From: Pezicula radicicola
Lineage: Eukaryota > Ascomycota > Leotiomycetes > Helotiales > Dermateaceae
Direction: 5' to 3'
DNA length: 64,000 bases
NCBI GenBank assembly: GCA_003008705.1
Contig: PDUO01000055.1
Span: forward strand, 252,428 to 316,427
Below are positions 1 through 10,759 of this stretch, piece after piece. Both the position numbers and the translations under genes were made by a program. The stretch's first letter is position 1; the number at the start of each line of letters is the position of its first letter. The notes below the pieces were generated by a model. It was not told where the DNA came from, did not search any database, and worked only from the letters and a program-made list of their open reading frames with translations.

Positions 1-1377
1 GATTATTAAACTAAGAGATTAACAGGCGATTTTATTATGTATACCCTAGATGCAAAACCGAACTTTATTTTATGTATCTTTATGTTATCTACCAGGGATA
101 TGAAGGAAAAGACCAGACTATAGATGTCTTTTGTAAATAATCCATTACCGCTCTCGTGAGCTTCTAGCCCTACTTCAAATTTTAGGAGGGGACTTTTTCT
201 ATTCAAACGAACCATCTGATAACCCAAGAATGGCTAGGAAAGATAATACAAGTTACAATAGATTAGACTACCAAGAAGTAAAGGAGAACGATGGTGGAGA
301 ATCCGATAGGTTAAACAATTTAGAAGTGGAGGACGGTTATTGGGAATGTTATATATCAGTTAAAAACACGTTCAGAAGAGTTTCCTACATGTTCGACTAC
401 GAAGATAACACAATAGAGGACACGAATGACAATTACCACCGGCCGAAAGGACTCCCATCCCGCCACTAAGAAGGAGTTGCCTTGATCTCATGATCACGGA
501 GACTGCTCTAAACTTAGGAGAAATACCTACCAGTGTCATAAAGAAAGTCCTACATCCACCAGACTAATCCGGCAGAGAAAGGTAACATACCAAGGTACTT
601 TATATGCAAGTTTCCATACTATAAAAAGCAACAAAGATTTCCAAGCGCTACTTCACTTACATGGTATCTCACCTGACTCCGAAAAAGCCTTGCTGCAATA
701 AAAGAGGCAATAAATAAAGAAGGCCATCGCCTTTAAGGACGTCATCAGTAATCGGTTCAATTTATTAAAAGGCTTAAAACTTTTGAGAAAGATTACCTCA
801 GAAAACTTTGAATCATATATTTGGTAGTCACCGCAAGAAATTGCCGATAATTCAAAAGTTAGAACCAATTGAAAGATTGTAGAGACTACAGGACTGAGAA
901 AAGGAGCTACTTGGTTATTCTTACGAGATAGTTGTACGAGTAGAACTTTCTTGACATACCAACGATGTTTAACAACGAGGATTACCTTATGGCTGTCAAC
1001 ATTGGGTTTGGCGAGGTCATAACGGATGGAATATTGGGTTACAGAGCTTTGTTGAGTGAGCCCTTACCACTTGAAGCAGCGATCGACTTTTTCAGAAAAA
1101 ACCCCCAAAAAATAAAAATAAAAATAAAACAAGACCAGAATTCTATGAAAAAAAAAAATTTGAATACTTAAGCTGGTAAGGTATCTGCAAAACTATGACA
1201 GTGGATTCGAAACGCAGCAGAATAGTACTTGGAGTGGATTAGTTTTCTAACCAAACACAAACAGATCCATAAATACAGCAACTCTCTGTACCTAAGATAG
1301 GTATGCAAATCCGAGGATTAATTAACAAAATCAAGCTTAAAAAACCCCATCCCATCATTCTGCCTCCATCAATTTAG
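1..1377. other. gene-poor stretch with short open frames only
   Basis: Only short open frames occur here (for example 230-469 and 965-1171 on the plus strand). None has a recognisable domain, a convincing splice partner or a length above about 80 codons. The frame ending at 1171 runs into an A-rich tract (about 1086-1160), which explains its lysine- and asparagine-rich end. I see no gene I can defend. Decayed coding sequence is possible because frames of mixed composition are interrupted by stops throughout. Confidence 0.5.
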
Positions 1378-1682
1378 CTAGCAGCCGGTCCCACAATAAC
1401 CACAGGCTTTTCCCGGAATCACCCAAACCTCCTGGCCTTTCGCAGCACACGTAGGGCATCTGACTCCTGACATCTGGTTTGTTTCCTTGTTAGTTCTCAG
1501 AACATTTTTTTGTTGATTGTTAGAAAGTTTCGTACCCCGGGTGAGGTATAGAATCCAGTACCGGTATATATTTCAGTTGGCGGTAAAGGTAATAATGGTC
1601 GTGGCGGTGCCTTAGTTTCCTTGGAGCAGCAGTTCCGCCCAGGACTACAGGAAGTGTATTCCAAGCACATGTTGATAATCAC
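1378..1682 (-). CDS. small cysteine-rich protein, two exons
   Basis: Exon 1 is 1682-1536 and exon 2 is 1473-1378, separated by a 62 bp intron (donor GTACGA, branch-like CTAAC, acceptor CCAG, phase 0). The spliced product is about 80 residues, or 76 if the second Met at 1670 is the start. The N-terminal part has an MCLEYTSC motif, and the C-terminal exon carries two cysteine pairs, CPTC and CGYCGTGC, that look like a zinc-ribbon or knuckle. Many fungal genomes encode short proteins starting MC..Y..C and ending in paired cysteines, of unknown function. The phase-0 junction and the cysteine pattern are the main support. Role and localisation are unknown; there is no signal peptide. Confidence 0.5.
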
Positions 1683-2105
1683 TTCGGTGAAGGGTGAGAG
1701 TTGGTGTTGTGGTATGAAAAGTGAGTGAGTGTTTAGTTAAGCAATGAGTTTAGAGTCAGAAACCAGTTGGGTAGATTTGACTTTTAAGGCGTGAGTCTGC
1801 CCTTTTATTATTCAAAATTGGTCGTCTGGGTGGAACGTACTAGCAGACAACAGACAATAACCGAGTGATGCCCAAATGTGGGTCATATGCTAGTATGGTG
1901 CTATGAACGCTACGGAGATGGTATCCGGCAATACACAATACAGGAGTGGATCGGTAAGATAAAGGGCTGCCGGCTCTCATGCATCCTGCAGCCTCTCCTG
2001 CAGCCTGTTCTACAACACACCAATTGCTTCATGCATATCTCCACTCCCGCTCCCACTCCAGATCGAGATTATTATGATTAATCGCATTCGTCCACAGAAG
2101 TTTTC
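1683..2105. other. intergenic, no gene seen
   Basis: The open frame at 1878-2081 has no domain and low-complexity Leu-Gln-Pro content from repeated CTGCAGCCT words, so I do not call it. The last 8 bases (2098-2105) form the left target duplication of the element that follows. Confidence 0.4.
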
Positions 2106-2645
2106 TAGGGCTCCGATCGAGTCGTTGAATTACAAGGGTATAAAATTTGCCCTCAAATTAGGTGTAGCTAATTCGATTTAATTAAATTTAAGGTCGAATT
2201 TTAAAGGGTTAATTCGCCGTTTGATATATGATATAAATATATTAGGACACTTATATAAATTAATATAAATCTTAAATTAGCCCTAGTTTAGTACTTTTAT
2301 TCTTATTCTTATAAAACTTAGTATATTTAGAGAGAAGGTTATATAATTACCCCTTAAAAATAATTACTTACGTAGGTATCCTATATAGCTAGGTAGAGAG
2401 TTAAGATTTACTTATAACTATGAGTAAATCTTAGAAACTCTTTATAAGATCTATATCTCTTATTAGGTAACTATTTAGTATGTAATAGTGGGTAATTATC
2501 TGACTCATTTAAGCTTTAATTATAAGTTTTATATTTATATATTAAACTTTAAAATTGGATTTTAAATGGCTTCAAATTCGAGCGAATTTTATAAAAACAA
2601 GACGTCGAATTTAATTCGATTCGATTCGATGCGATTGGAGCCCCA
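2106..2645. mobile_element. 540 bp non-autonomous TIR element, hAT-like, AT-rich
   Basis: The ends are inverted: the left end reads TAGGGCTCCGATCG and the right end, reverse-complemented, reads TGGGGCTCCAATCG. Both differences are G/A transitions. The flanks are AAGTTTTC (2098-2105) and AAGTTTCC (2646-2653), an 8 bp target duplication with one C/T difference. An 8 bp duplication with a TA/CA-type terminus is typical of hAT transposons. The interior is strongly AT-rich and encodes nothing, consistent with a MITE or deletion derivative altered by RIP. Family assignment is inference. Confidence 0.6.
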
Positions 2646-3069
2646 AAGTTTCCTCCGGGCTTAAGTTGGAAGGTCGGTACTCAGGTAGATAGATTATTGA
2701 ATTGGCGAATGGCCACACCCTCGGACTCCACCACATAACGGGGAATGCGAGTTGTAGGCTGTGCTCCATTATTTCCGGAAGCAGAAGCCTGTAGTACAGC
2801 CTTAGAAAACAACCGCTATAGGCTGCTCGCTACCTGGCTACAACGTATGAATTAGCGAATACGGGGCACTACACAAGAATTACCATTACTTTTTGCCGAG
2901 ATCTTCGTACGGCCTCCCCGTTTTAAATTCTAGTGGCTTTTCTGATGCTGTAGCGTACTGTATCCTCTAGGTTATATTAGGCCCGAGCAGGTTACTGAAT
3001 TGTTGTCTATAACAATCGAGAATATTGGAACCATGTCATCACAAACCAAAGTATATTATGTGCCAATAG
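2646..3069. other. intergenic; no 5' exon for the methyltransferase found
   Basis: I searched this interval for a SAM-binding motif I (Gly-rich, usually GxGxG) in the frame of the downstream methyltransferase and found none. No other feature is supported. Confidence 0.4.
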
Positions 3070-3678
3070 ATGTGCGAAGTTATGGAGGTCGACATCAATC
3101 CCATAATGAAACCAGAGGAGACTCCTGAAAACTTGTATTTACAAGTCGACAACCTAAATAGGAGGTTCACCTGCGAAACCAACTACTTCGGTCTTATTCA
3201 TTCTCAGATGCTGGCTTCCGGGATTCACCACAATAGGTGGCCAGGGTATCTTCGGGATATGTGGCGTGCTATAAGACTCAAAGGACGGTGCCAATTGGTC
3301 GAACTAGATTTCATGGCGCAATCAGATAACGGGTCATTAACCAATGGTCATGCACTTCGACACTGGCGCTCAGCATATATTGAGAGCCTGGAAGACATAA
3401 AGAATCTCCGGGCATCACTTCGGCTCTTTGATATAATGACTGTCGCTGGCTTTGTTGATATTGAGCACCATGTGATCTTCTTGCCTACTTACGGACGGCC
3501 GAGAGGGCCGAGAGACCAGCCAGCACGTGATATTTGCCTTGCAAACTTAGAAGCATATGAAATAGCATGGGAGAGAAAGAAACCATACCTTGAACAATAT
3601 TATATTTGCAGCAGCAGTGCAAAATTTGTAACAACAGCACTTCTGAACACCTCTTCACCGACACCAAATCTGTTCTAG
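3070..3678 (+). pseudogene. LaeA-like SAM methyltransferase, truncated at both ends
   Basis: The 202-residue frame matches the middle and C-terminal part of fungal LaeA-like/UMTA-type methyltransferases. It has VDINPI (motif II region), a stretch around LIHSQML then NRWPGYLRDMWRA, LVELDFMAQSDNGSLTNGHA, and AGFVDIEHHVIFLPTYGRPR. Members of the family usually exceed 300 residues and start with a motif I glycine-rich loop; that part is absent and no upstream exon supplies it. The expected ending (a conserved LLSSLALYPF-like block) is replaced by unrelated residues from about position 165. I read it as a 5'- and 3'-truncated remnant. If intact elsewhere it would transfer methyl groups in secondary-metabolite regulation or biosynthesis; here it lacks a SAM pocket. 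Confidence 0.7.
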
Positions 3679-3794
3679 ATTACAATACTTCTGTCTGACA
3701 GCGAAATCGCTGTTCTAGCACTACCTAACTCTCCTTCATAACTCTATGCACTCTTCGGATTCCCCATTCGCCTCCAACTTGCAAGCAATCAGCG

Positions 3795-4970
3795 GTGTTA
3801 CGACGCCATAGAGCCTGATTGCCAGGATATTGCATTATCGAGTCCCTCCCCAACAGTTTCTAATCTCTTGCCGAGTCCCGTAATATGCTCCGATAGTTCG
3901 ACGTTCGTGTCTTCCAATGTTGCTACTAAATGAGCGAATTTGTTTCCCAAATCCGCCTTGACGGCTGCTGTTCGGTCCCCCATATTCCCCGGCCAATCAT
4001 CCGGGAAATCCGCCTAATCTCAGCTCTTGTATATCCTCACACATACCCTGCATTTCGTCGTGTAAATCGGTACATGATGCCTAGTCGTAGGATATCGATC
4101 TCGCATGTCGTAGAAGTTCGTCCCGTCCTAGACTCCTAGCCTCCCCACGCCCAACCAAACGCTCATGAAGTTCGTCGCAGGTCTTGAGTGGGGATCGGCC
4201 GTAGAGAACATCCGTTGAAAAAGGCATAGAGGTATCGCTGTTCCTAGGTGGTGGAGTAACCAAGAAGGCTTCTGCGACCGCGCATGAGAGGATAGTCGGC
4301 AGTTGATTTCAATCAAAACTGATTTAGTAGGGTTGGCACGTGCCCGGGATACTGGCTGTCAGGTACCCCTCCTACACCTCCACCGCATAACCTCATTATT
4401 TCTCTATCTGGATCAGCATAGTGGAGAAATCCTGCCGAAAAGTACCAGTCGTTCCTAGACATCCTCGAGGCACCGAATACATCCACCTGCGCCCCTTTAG
4501 ACCCACGAATGACGATTTTGAAACGACGTCCTCTTTTACGGAAATCCATACAACCTTGCATCTACCCTCTGCTTTCGATGCCGTCCTCGGCCACCATTAT
4601 CATCAGAGTCATTCCCTTCTCCCCCAGGTGACATGAAAGGTCAAGGGTGGACGTCTAGAAGCTGCAGTTCATTTGGAGGGTGAATTGCTTTGTACAACTT
4701 GGAGCTTGGTGGCCGACGGATGTTGGAGACAACCTACTGGAGTTGCTGAGCAAGATTACCAGGTCGACGAAGTTGGATGTCCTTGTGCAGCGGATCGAAC
4801 CCACCATCAAGGCTCCGGGTGCTTTGATAAAGAAGACTCAGCAGAATAGCTGCTGTCTGAGGCGGACCCCCGAAACTTACATTGGGAACTTTCAAATCGC
4901 GGTTGAACGCTGTGGTTGTGGTCTGGCTGTCGCTGAAGCCGACCTACTAGAGAAGGAGGGTCAATAGAAC
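3795..4970 (-). pseudogene. decayed gene of unknown family with coiled-coil end
   Basis: On the minus strand, several protein-like pieces lie in order but in different frames. First comes a Ser-rich piece (about 4960-4830), then an acidic Gly/Arg/Asp-rich piece (about 4640-4550, SPGGEGNDSDDNGGRGRH), then fragments, and finally a heptad-like piece at 3983-3798 (LATLEDTNVELSEHI-type pattern). No single open frame or splice chain joins them. This could be a decayed retroelement gag or an ordinary gene. I cannot name it. Confidence 0.25.
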
Positions 4971-6189
4971 ACGGGAGATGGTTTGGTGGTGGTAACAGGC
5001 AACTTGTGTACGAACAATTGGGAGTTACAAGCCTCGTGAAGAGACAGAGGATGAGATCTGCACATCGATTGTCTTGACTAGAGAAAGGAAGGGCGACATC
5101 GCCACACCAATCGCCTTATCGACTGGAAAAGAGAAGGACAACCTGAGTAAATCAATCATTTAATGTCGCCGCGCCAAAGCCCAGCATCAATCAGCATTTA
5201 AAACCTGAGATTGGGTTTTGCCGTTGTCGGAGGAGCCACCCGAAATCTTTAAACGTGAGTTTCTGTACTCAAATTTAACATCTGAACAGCAGCGACAATG
5301 TATCCCACTCTTAAAATTAGACATCCTTACGTGCACGCCAATCCCTTTACTATTTTGACCATCTCACGAGTGATAGTAGTCCGTCTAACTTTGAAGGATC
5401 TGTTTGAGGGCACATGGAAGACCCAAGCTCTGTGCACAATTCGAGACCGGTATACTTACTGCTAACCATGAAATCACATAGACCTCCATTTATCTTTGCA
5501 ACCAATCTGTGGGAGTTTACTAGATACAGTCACTAAATGCCGAACTATACCAGAGATAACAGACAGCCATGACGATCTTCGTAGAATTCAAGTCTATAGC
5601 TAACCTTCTCCCAATAACCGGAGCCAAACTCAGGAACCTTACTGTGGAGGCTTCGCTCCCTAACAAACTTGGTCAAAAGTCCTTAGAGGAGCGTAACTAG
5701 AACTTGTCTAGTGCTCGGAAACCACTCCTCACTCCGCCTGCCTCAAAGGATGCCTGTAAAAAAATTGATGGCTCCAAAACCCCCCTCCCACAACACAAGT
5801 TTAACCCCCTCCTAATTAGTAATAATGCACAAGTTTATGCCCTCTCCAAGACGTGCATGAACGCAGCCATTGACAATTATTCCAAGCTAGAAGATACCAT
5901 AACTCGTGTATGTTAATTCTTTTGCGAGTTGTATACCAGATACTCTTTCAAGAACAAAGCCCCTGCGATACCTAGTGGTACGTTCATTGCGTATGAAATC
6001 CTGCCCATCGGTGTCAGGGAGCACCGCCATGATGTAAAAGCGCGCATGTTTCGTGGTTGTTTGGTAGGGGTCAAATTGCAGAGACTTAGAGAGCGTACAG
6101 ATGAGGAATTGATCTGTTGATTCGTGCTTGAGGATCTAGAAAGTGATGGCAGTGATTATTTTGGTCCTTCTGTCTGGTTATAAGTCTCT

Positions 6190-6216
6190 GGTTAGGTTAG
6201 GTAGGTAGGTAGGTAG
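6190..6216. repeat. GGTA/GGTTA microsatellite
   Basis: A short run of GGTTA and GGTA units, about 27 bp. It is a simple repeat with no evident function. Confidence 0.8.
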
Positions 6217-6520
6217 ATACGTCAAGTCAAATATAGTGAACCCCAACTTGAGATTAGGTAGTGCGCTAAGAGTCGACTTCAAACTTCGATTTAAGTCTGC
6301 CCAACTGAAGTCTATGACGTGATTAAATAGAACACGTCTAACCATCTTTACTAGTTCGTTCTTTAATGTGGTGCTTTGCTTCTACTCACTCGTATAACCA
6401 ATCAATCGGAATTCGCATAGTTCCACCGCAAAGCTTAGCAAACAAGCAATACCAATTCATGGCCATCTCTTTGTATTATCATACAATTTCGATCAGATTC
6501 AGGTTCTAGGAGACACTGCC

Positions 6521-6548
6521 AAAAACAAAAAAACAAAAAAACAAAAAA
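6521..6548. repeat. A-rich (CAAAAAAA)n simple repeat
   Basis: Runs of five to seven A separated by single C over about 28 bp. Confidence 0.8.
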
Positions 6549-7752
6549 CCTTTAGCTGTTGCTAGAGCTGTGTACTTGAAGCTATGAGGTCGTAATTTCG
6601 ACTTTTAAAGGACTTCTTGCAATCACAAAGAGATGGCCTGCTGTTATGTTTTAGTTGACTAAGACTACTATAATTCTAATCCTGATTTAAAGAGTATCAC
6701 CTTGCACTGCTATATCCTCGGATACGCGTTGAGTACCGGCTTTATTGGCATTGAGGTCGATCTGGTAATCTGATCACAAGGCCTGTGGTTGCTGATAAGT
6801 GAAAACAGGCCGTCCTATAGTTTCCAATAATAAAGGTTTGTTTATGCTCTAGCTATAATTCCTCCCTCGAAAGTTGGGCTCACCTCAACCTCCTGAGTTT
6901 GCACACTGTGTTATGACCAGATTATCTGCCCCAACATATATATGTCCAGTTGTGGAGTGCCCTAATGAGAACATGGACTCAGAACTTAAAACGAAAGGCC
7001 GACAATATCCAATCCTACGACGAGGCACCCTCCCCTTCTTTTACGAAATATTTCCTCTTCGGCAGATGAGAAATTGAGTCAAGATGCTGCGCAACAAACG
7101 AGAACAAATCCATCTAAATTGGGTAGCTCTCATCGATACGGAAATCATGGAGAGGACAAAGCTGGTGAACAGAAAGCTCCGAGAACTTAATCTGGCATGG
7201 AGACGGGCGTAGTTGAGAATAATTTGCGAGGCTTATCTGTTCCAAGTTTGAATTGTGGGATTGGTCAGCAGAGTAGAGGTGAAAACTCAATTGGAGCAGC
7301 TGGTGCATTGTTGTACTTGGTGACGACTGTGCAGGAATGAATAGACCATATGTGTGGTCCATACTCTTCCTTTTTCCTACTTCTAGTTTCATTCCAAAAA
7401 TGATGATTACGAAATATCGAATCCTGTAAGGCAATATTTTTTTTAGGTGTATTCCTAGATAAGATTATCATGCTGATACAAGGTCATCATATGTGGGCTT
7501 TAACTGCTGTCTTTGATACAGAGAAAAGTATATTTATGTAGGTAAGATTCACGTGAATGAAATTCAATTCATCTCTAGCTACGCCTCAAATGTCGTGTAT
7601 TTTATTTCTCTAAGGTACATGAAGCCAAGGAGATGACGCCCAGCAATGGTGGTCCAAACGACAAGATGTCTTATTACTATCACTGATAGACTGAATTTTC
7701 ATCGTGTCTCATAAACACATCTTCCTTGTAGAGACTTATTCTCGGAAGTAGT

Positions 7753-9999
7753 TCAGTTGTGTGGAAATGTGATCTCAGCCTCGCCAACGACTTTGTCCTT
7801 GACGAGAATAGCACATTGCAAGTTTTCTCCCTTGTTGCCAAAGGTTACCTGGACTTTAAGTTCGAAGTAGAAGATTCTTTTCTTCAAACTACTGTTGTAA
7901 ACTGATTTTCCCACGTCTTTAAAGTCGAATGTTGAGGGAAGTGTGCCAGTGATGATACCAACTCTTTGGACTCCTGCAACAACCGGAATTAGCTAGATAT
8001 GAAAGGATGAATGGGAGGGAACCTTACCAGCACTATCGCTGTACTCGGCCTGCTCCACCGCTGCTGATGAGTAGAGACTAACATCAATAGAGACTTCCAT
8101 GCAAGGAGAGTACTCTCCAGACATTTCATAGGAACTGCTTGTGCCTGGAACAATTGCATCGCCCTTTGTGCTATTAGCTCCAACCATTTTATACGATTCA
8201 CGTAGTCTTGCTCACCTTACTAGTGACCCATGTCATCCTCTCACCGCAATATCTCTTGTTCGAGATATTTTCAATAAAAGCTTTTTCACCTGGATCAATA
8301 CCTTGTCTGAAAGGCTTTGAGCAGCGGAATCCATAATGTAACCGTGACTTCTTCATTCGTGGAGCAAGGCCCTCTAAGCCACGAATTGTTGCGCCGCGAA
8401 CAACAGCAGCTTGACTAGCACAAGCATCAGAAGGCAAGCTCAAACAAAGGGATGGCAATGAATACATACGGGTTTTCTGGGCACATGAGTCGAATATTCC
8501 CATTCTTTTGGCACCAAGCTCTAAGCGCCGTGTTAAGGTAAGGAGACTCGCTAAATCCACCGACAAGAATGATGCGCTTTGAGTAATTGTTAGCATCTGA
8601 CTGAGTAGGAGCAGAATTTACATACATCGATACCTTTACTCTTCAGCTCCTGAACTTCTGTAACCTGTTGAGCAATGAGCCGAGTTATCTCAGCTAAAAC
8701 TGGATCGAAGAGGTTCTTCATATCGGAACTGCACCATCAGGTTAACTAAAAGGCGGCCTGTAAATTGGGATGACTTACTATGTTAGAACCACAATTCTCT
8801 CCTCTCGATCATAGTACTTGGAGTTGGGAACATTAAGTTTGAGACCTTCGATCTCTCTCGGACCAAGGTCATTATCGTATCCAAATTGCAATTTCACTTT
8901 CTCAAATTGTTCATAAAAGCACTTCCTGGTCCCTTTTTATCATCTGGAACACTCTTATAAGCATCTCCAAAACGGCTTGTAAGAAGCTGATGGAATTTGC
9001 GATCGATGAATGTGCCACCACATTTTCCTCCTGCGATGGGTTTACGATTAGCCAGTGTACGCATTGGTAGTACCTTGAGCGACTTCTTACCCACTCCAAC
9101 GCAGAGCTCCTCAAATTCCAATTTGGGGGTTACAGCTGAGATTTTGTATGTGGTAATGTCAATGGTGCCACCGCCACAATCACAGATTAGGATATGCTCC
9201 CCTTTCTGTAAATGATCAGTTGGCAGTTCTGGTGGATGAATGAGTCAGAATGACGACGTACCTTGACGGAATTTATCATGTTAGGCTCAGAGTACACCTT
9301 CAATGTGGCAATCGCTGCAGCCTCGGGCTCAGAGATCGTGAAAACTTCGTCAGAAGGCCGACTACCGAAGCCCGCTGCTTTGGCTGCCTTCAATGTCGAG
9401 ACCTTTGCTTCCTCTGACCATATGGCCGGCAAGGTAATCCAGCATTCCATGGGTGTCTTATCGAATGTATCTTCACCCAATGTCTGCTTCAGCTTTCCCA
9501 TTGCATAGGTGTACAGACCTGCAAGGAAGTCCTGGCAGACACCCTGCGCATCACGGAAAGGAGGTAGCTTCATCATGCCATAGCCAGAAAGAGTGTTGAG
9601 TTCAGGGTCATCGAAGCGACTAGAGGCAGCACCCTTATCAAGCAACAGCTTAGTCCACGAATAAGACTTGTATCTCGACTCAACCTCGTATCCCCACTTG
9701 TCGCTACTGAGACTTGGGTTTTCCTTGCTATATGCCAATCGGGTTGGAGCTTTCCAAGAATCAACAATGGTTCCCGGCCACTTGCTGAAGACAGTCACCG
9801 TGTTGTGATTGATATCGGTACCCTTATACGTAGTTGCATAACCGATACCTGCAGTCAAGTAAGCTAAGAAGTAAACATAAGCTGTGGAGCAATGACCTGA
9901 GAATGTTGTGCCGTAGTCAATGCCGACAATCAGCTTATAGCCAGCGCCATCGCCTAGGATTTCGCGCTCAAGATTCTTTCGATGCTTATTAGAAGCCAT
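7753..9999 (-). CDS. Hsp70-like ATPase, multi-exon, one apparent frameshift
   Basis: Exons on the minus strand are 9999-9897, 9848-9262, 9205-9091, 9030-8779, 8728 to about 8646, about 8600-8470, 8414-8216, 8163-8028 and 7973-7753, with introns of 43-60 bp. The spliced product has the actin-like ATPase signatures: phosphate-1 IDYGTTFSGIGYATT, phosphate-2 LICDCGGGTID, a VGVGGKCGGTF segment, and adenosine motif ILVGGFSESPYL. It lacks a canonical peptide-binding half, as in the fungal Hsp70-like/HSPA12-like group of about 600 residues. The start is the MASNKHRKN Met, just upstream of the ATPase fold. At 8901-8912 the frame slips by one base (stop in one frame, continuation FEKVKLQFGYD in the next): either a sequence error or a mutation. 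The acceptor and donor of the fifth intron (around 8600-8646) are not settled. Confidence 0.8.
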
Positions 10000-10759
10000 G
10001 TTGTTGGGTAGAGCTGCGCGAACAAAAGTGAAGCAGATGGTTGTTCGCAAAGAGAAGATGAGGATGGTGCTCCTTTGAGATAAGATCCGATGAGCAAAAG
10101 ACTTGTATTGGAGGAGGGAGAGTGAGCTTGAAGAGATTTTTGTGAGAGCGTTGATTGTCAAAGAAGGTAGACGACGAGTTTGAAGGAAAGTGAAAGGTCG
10201 AAGAAAAAAGATGGATAGAAGAGGCGTAGGGGTTCGCCAGACAGATCGTTGCGTGCAAATAGCGAGTGTAAAACTTAGTGAACAGCGACGATTAGATAGT
10301 TCTTGTAGATTCGAATGGGCTATATGAGCACCTACAGAGGGGTTTGTTGTGATTTTAAAAGCAGACTCTAATAAGGTCTCGCATACTTCTTTTTCAACAA
10401 CAGCCGGGCTTTAGCGAGCTTAACTTTCTTTCTCCCAGATTCTCAACTACACCCAAATGAACTGAATGGGAAAGGTGAAACCAACCAACTTACAAAATCA
10501 AACCGCTCGTAAGGTAAGTAAAGACATCTTCACGGAAAGACATATTATCACCACAGAACAATTCATAGATCCTTGTTTCTTTCGCGTCTCGCATCGACTG
10601 TGCTTGATCTCATGACATGACAAGTTCGATCTGACCTTTGCAATCTTAGGTTGGCCACATCTACCAGACCAAAAGAAATCTCTGCCAGTGGTTGATCTCT
10701 GCTTACAATTATTTTCTATCTAGAAAATACCCACGGGTGAGAGTGCCCCCGCGTTCAAG
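10000..10759. promoter_or_regulatory. divergent intergenic region
   Basis: This 760 bp interval separates the Hsp70-like gene (leftward) from the coiled-coil gene (rightward) and must carry both promoters. Two pyrimidine/purine-rich tracts occur, but I see no clear shared operator or TATA element. The minus-strand frame continues open upstream of the chosen Hsp70-like start, but its composition is low complexity. Confidence 0.4.

Larger units (their letters stand above)
4971..7752. other. gene-poor stretch with one interrupted plus-strand frame
   Basis: At 5704-6120 (+) two consecutive open frames in the same phase register are separated by a stop near 5916. They may be one decayed coding unit, but no domain is recognisable. 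The overlapping frames at 6874-7471 have no family resemblance. Simple repeats are listed separately. No intact gene is seen. Confidence 0.4.

Noticed and set aside
8997..9508. plus-strand frames inside the Hsp70-like gene
   Set aside because: They are shadows of spliced minus-strand exons with clear ATPase motifs.
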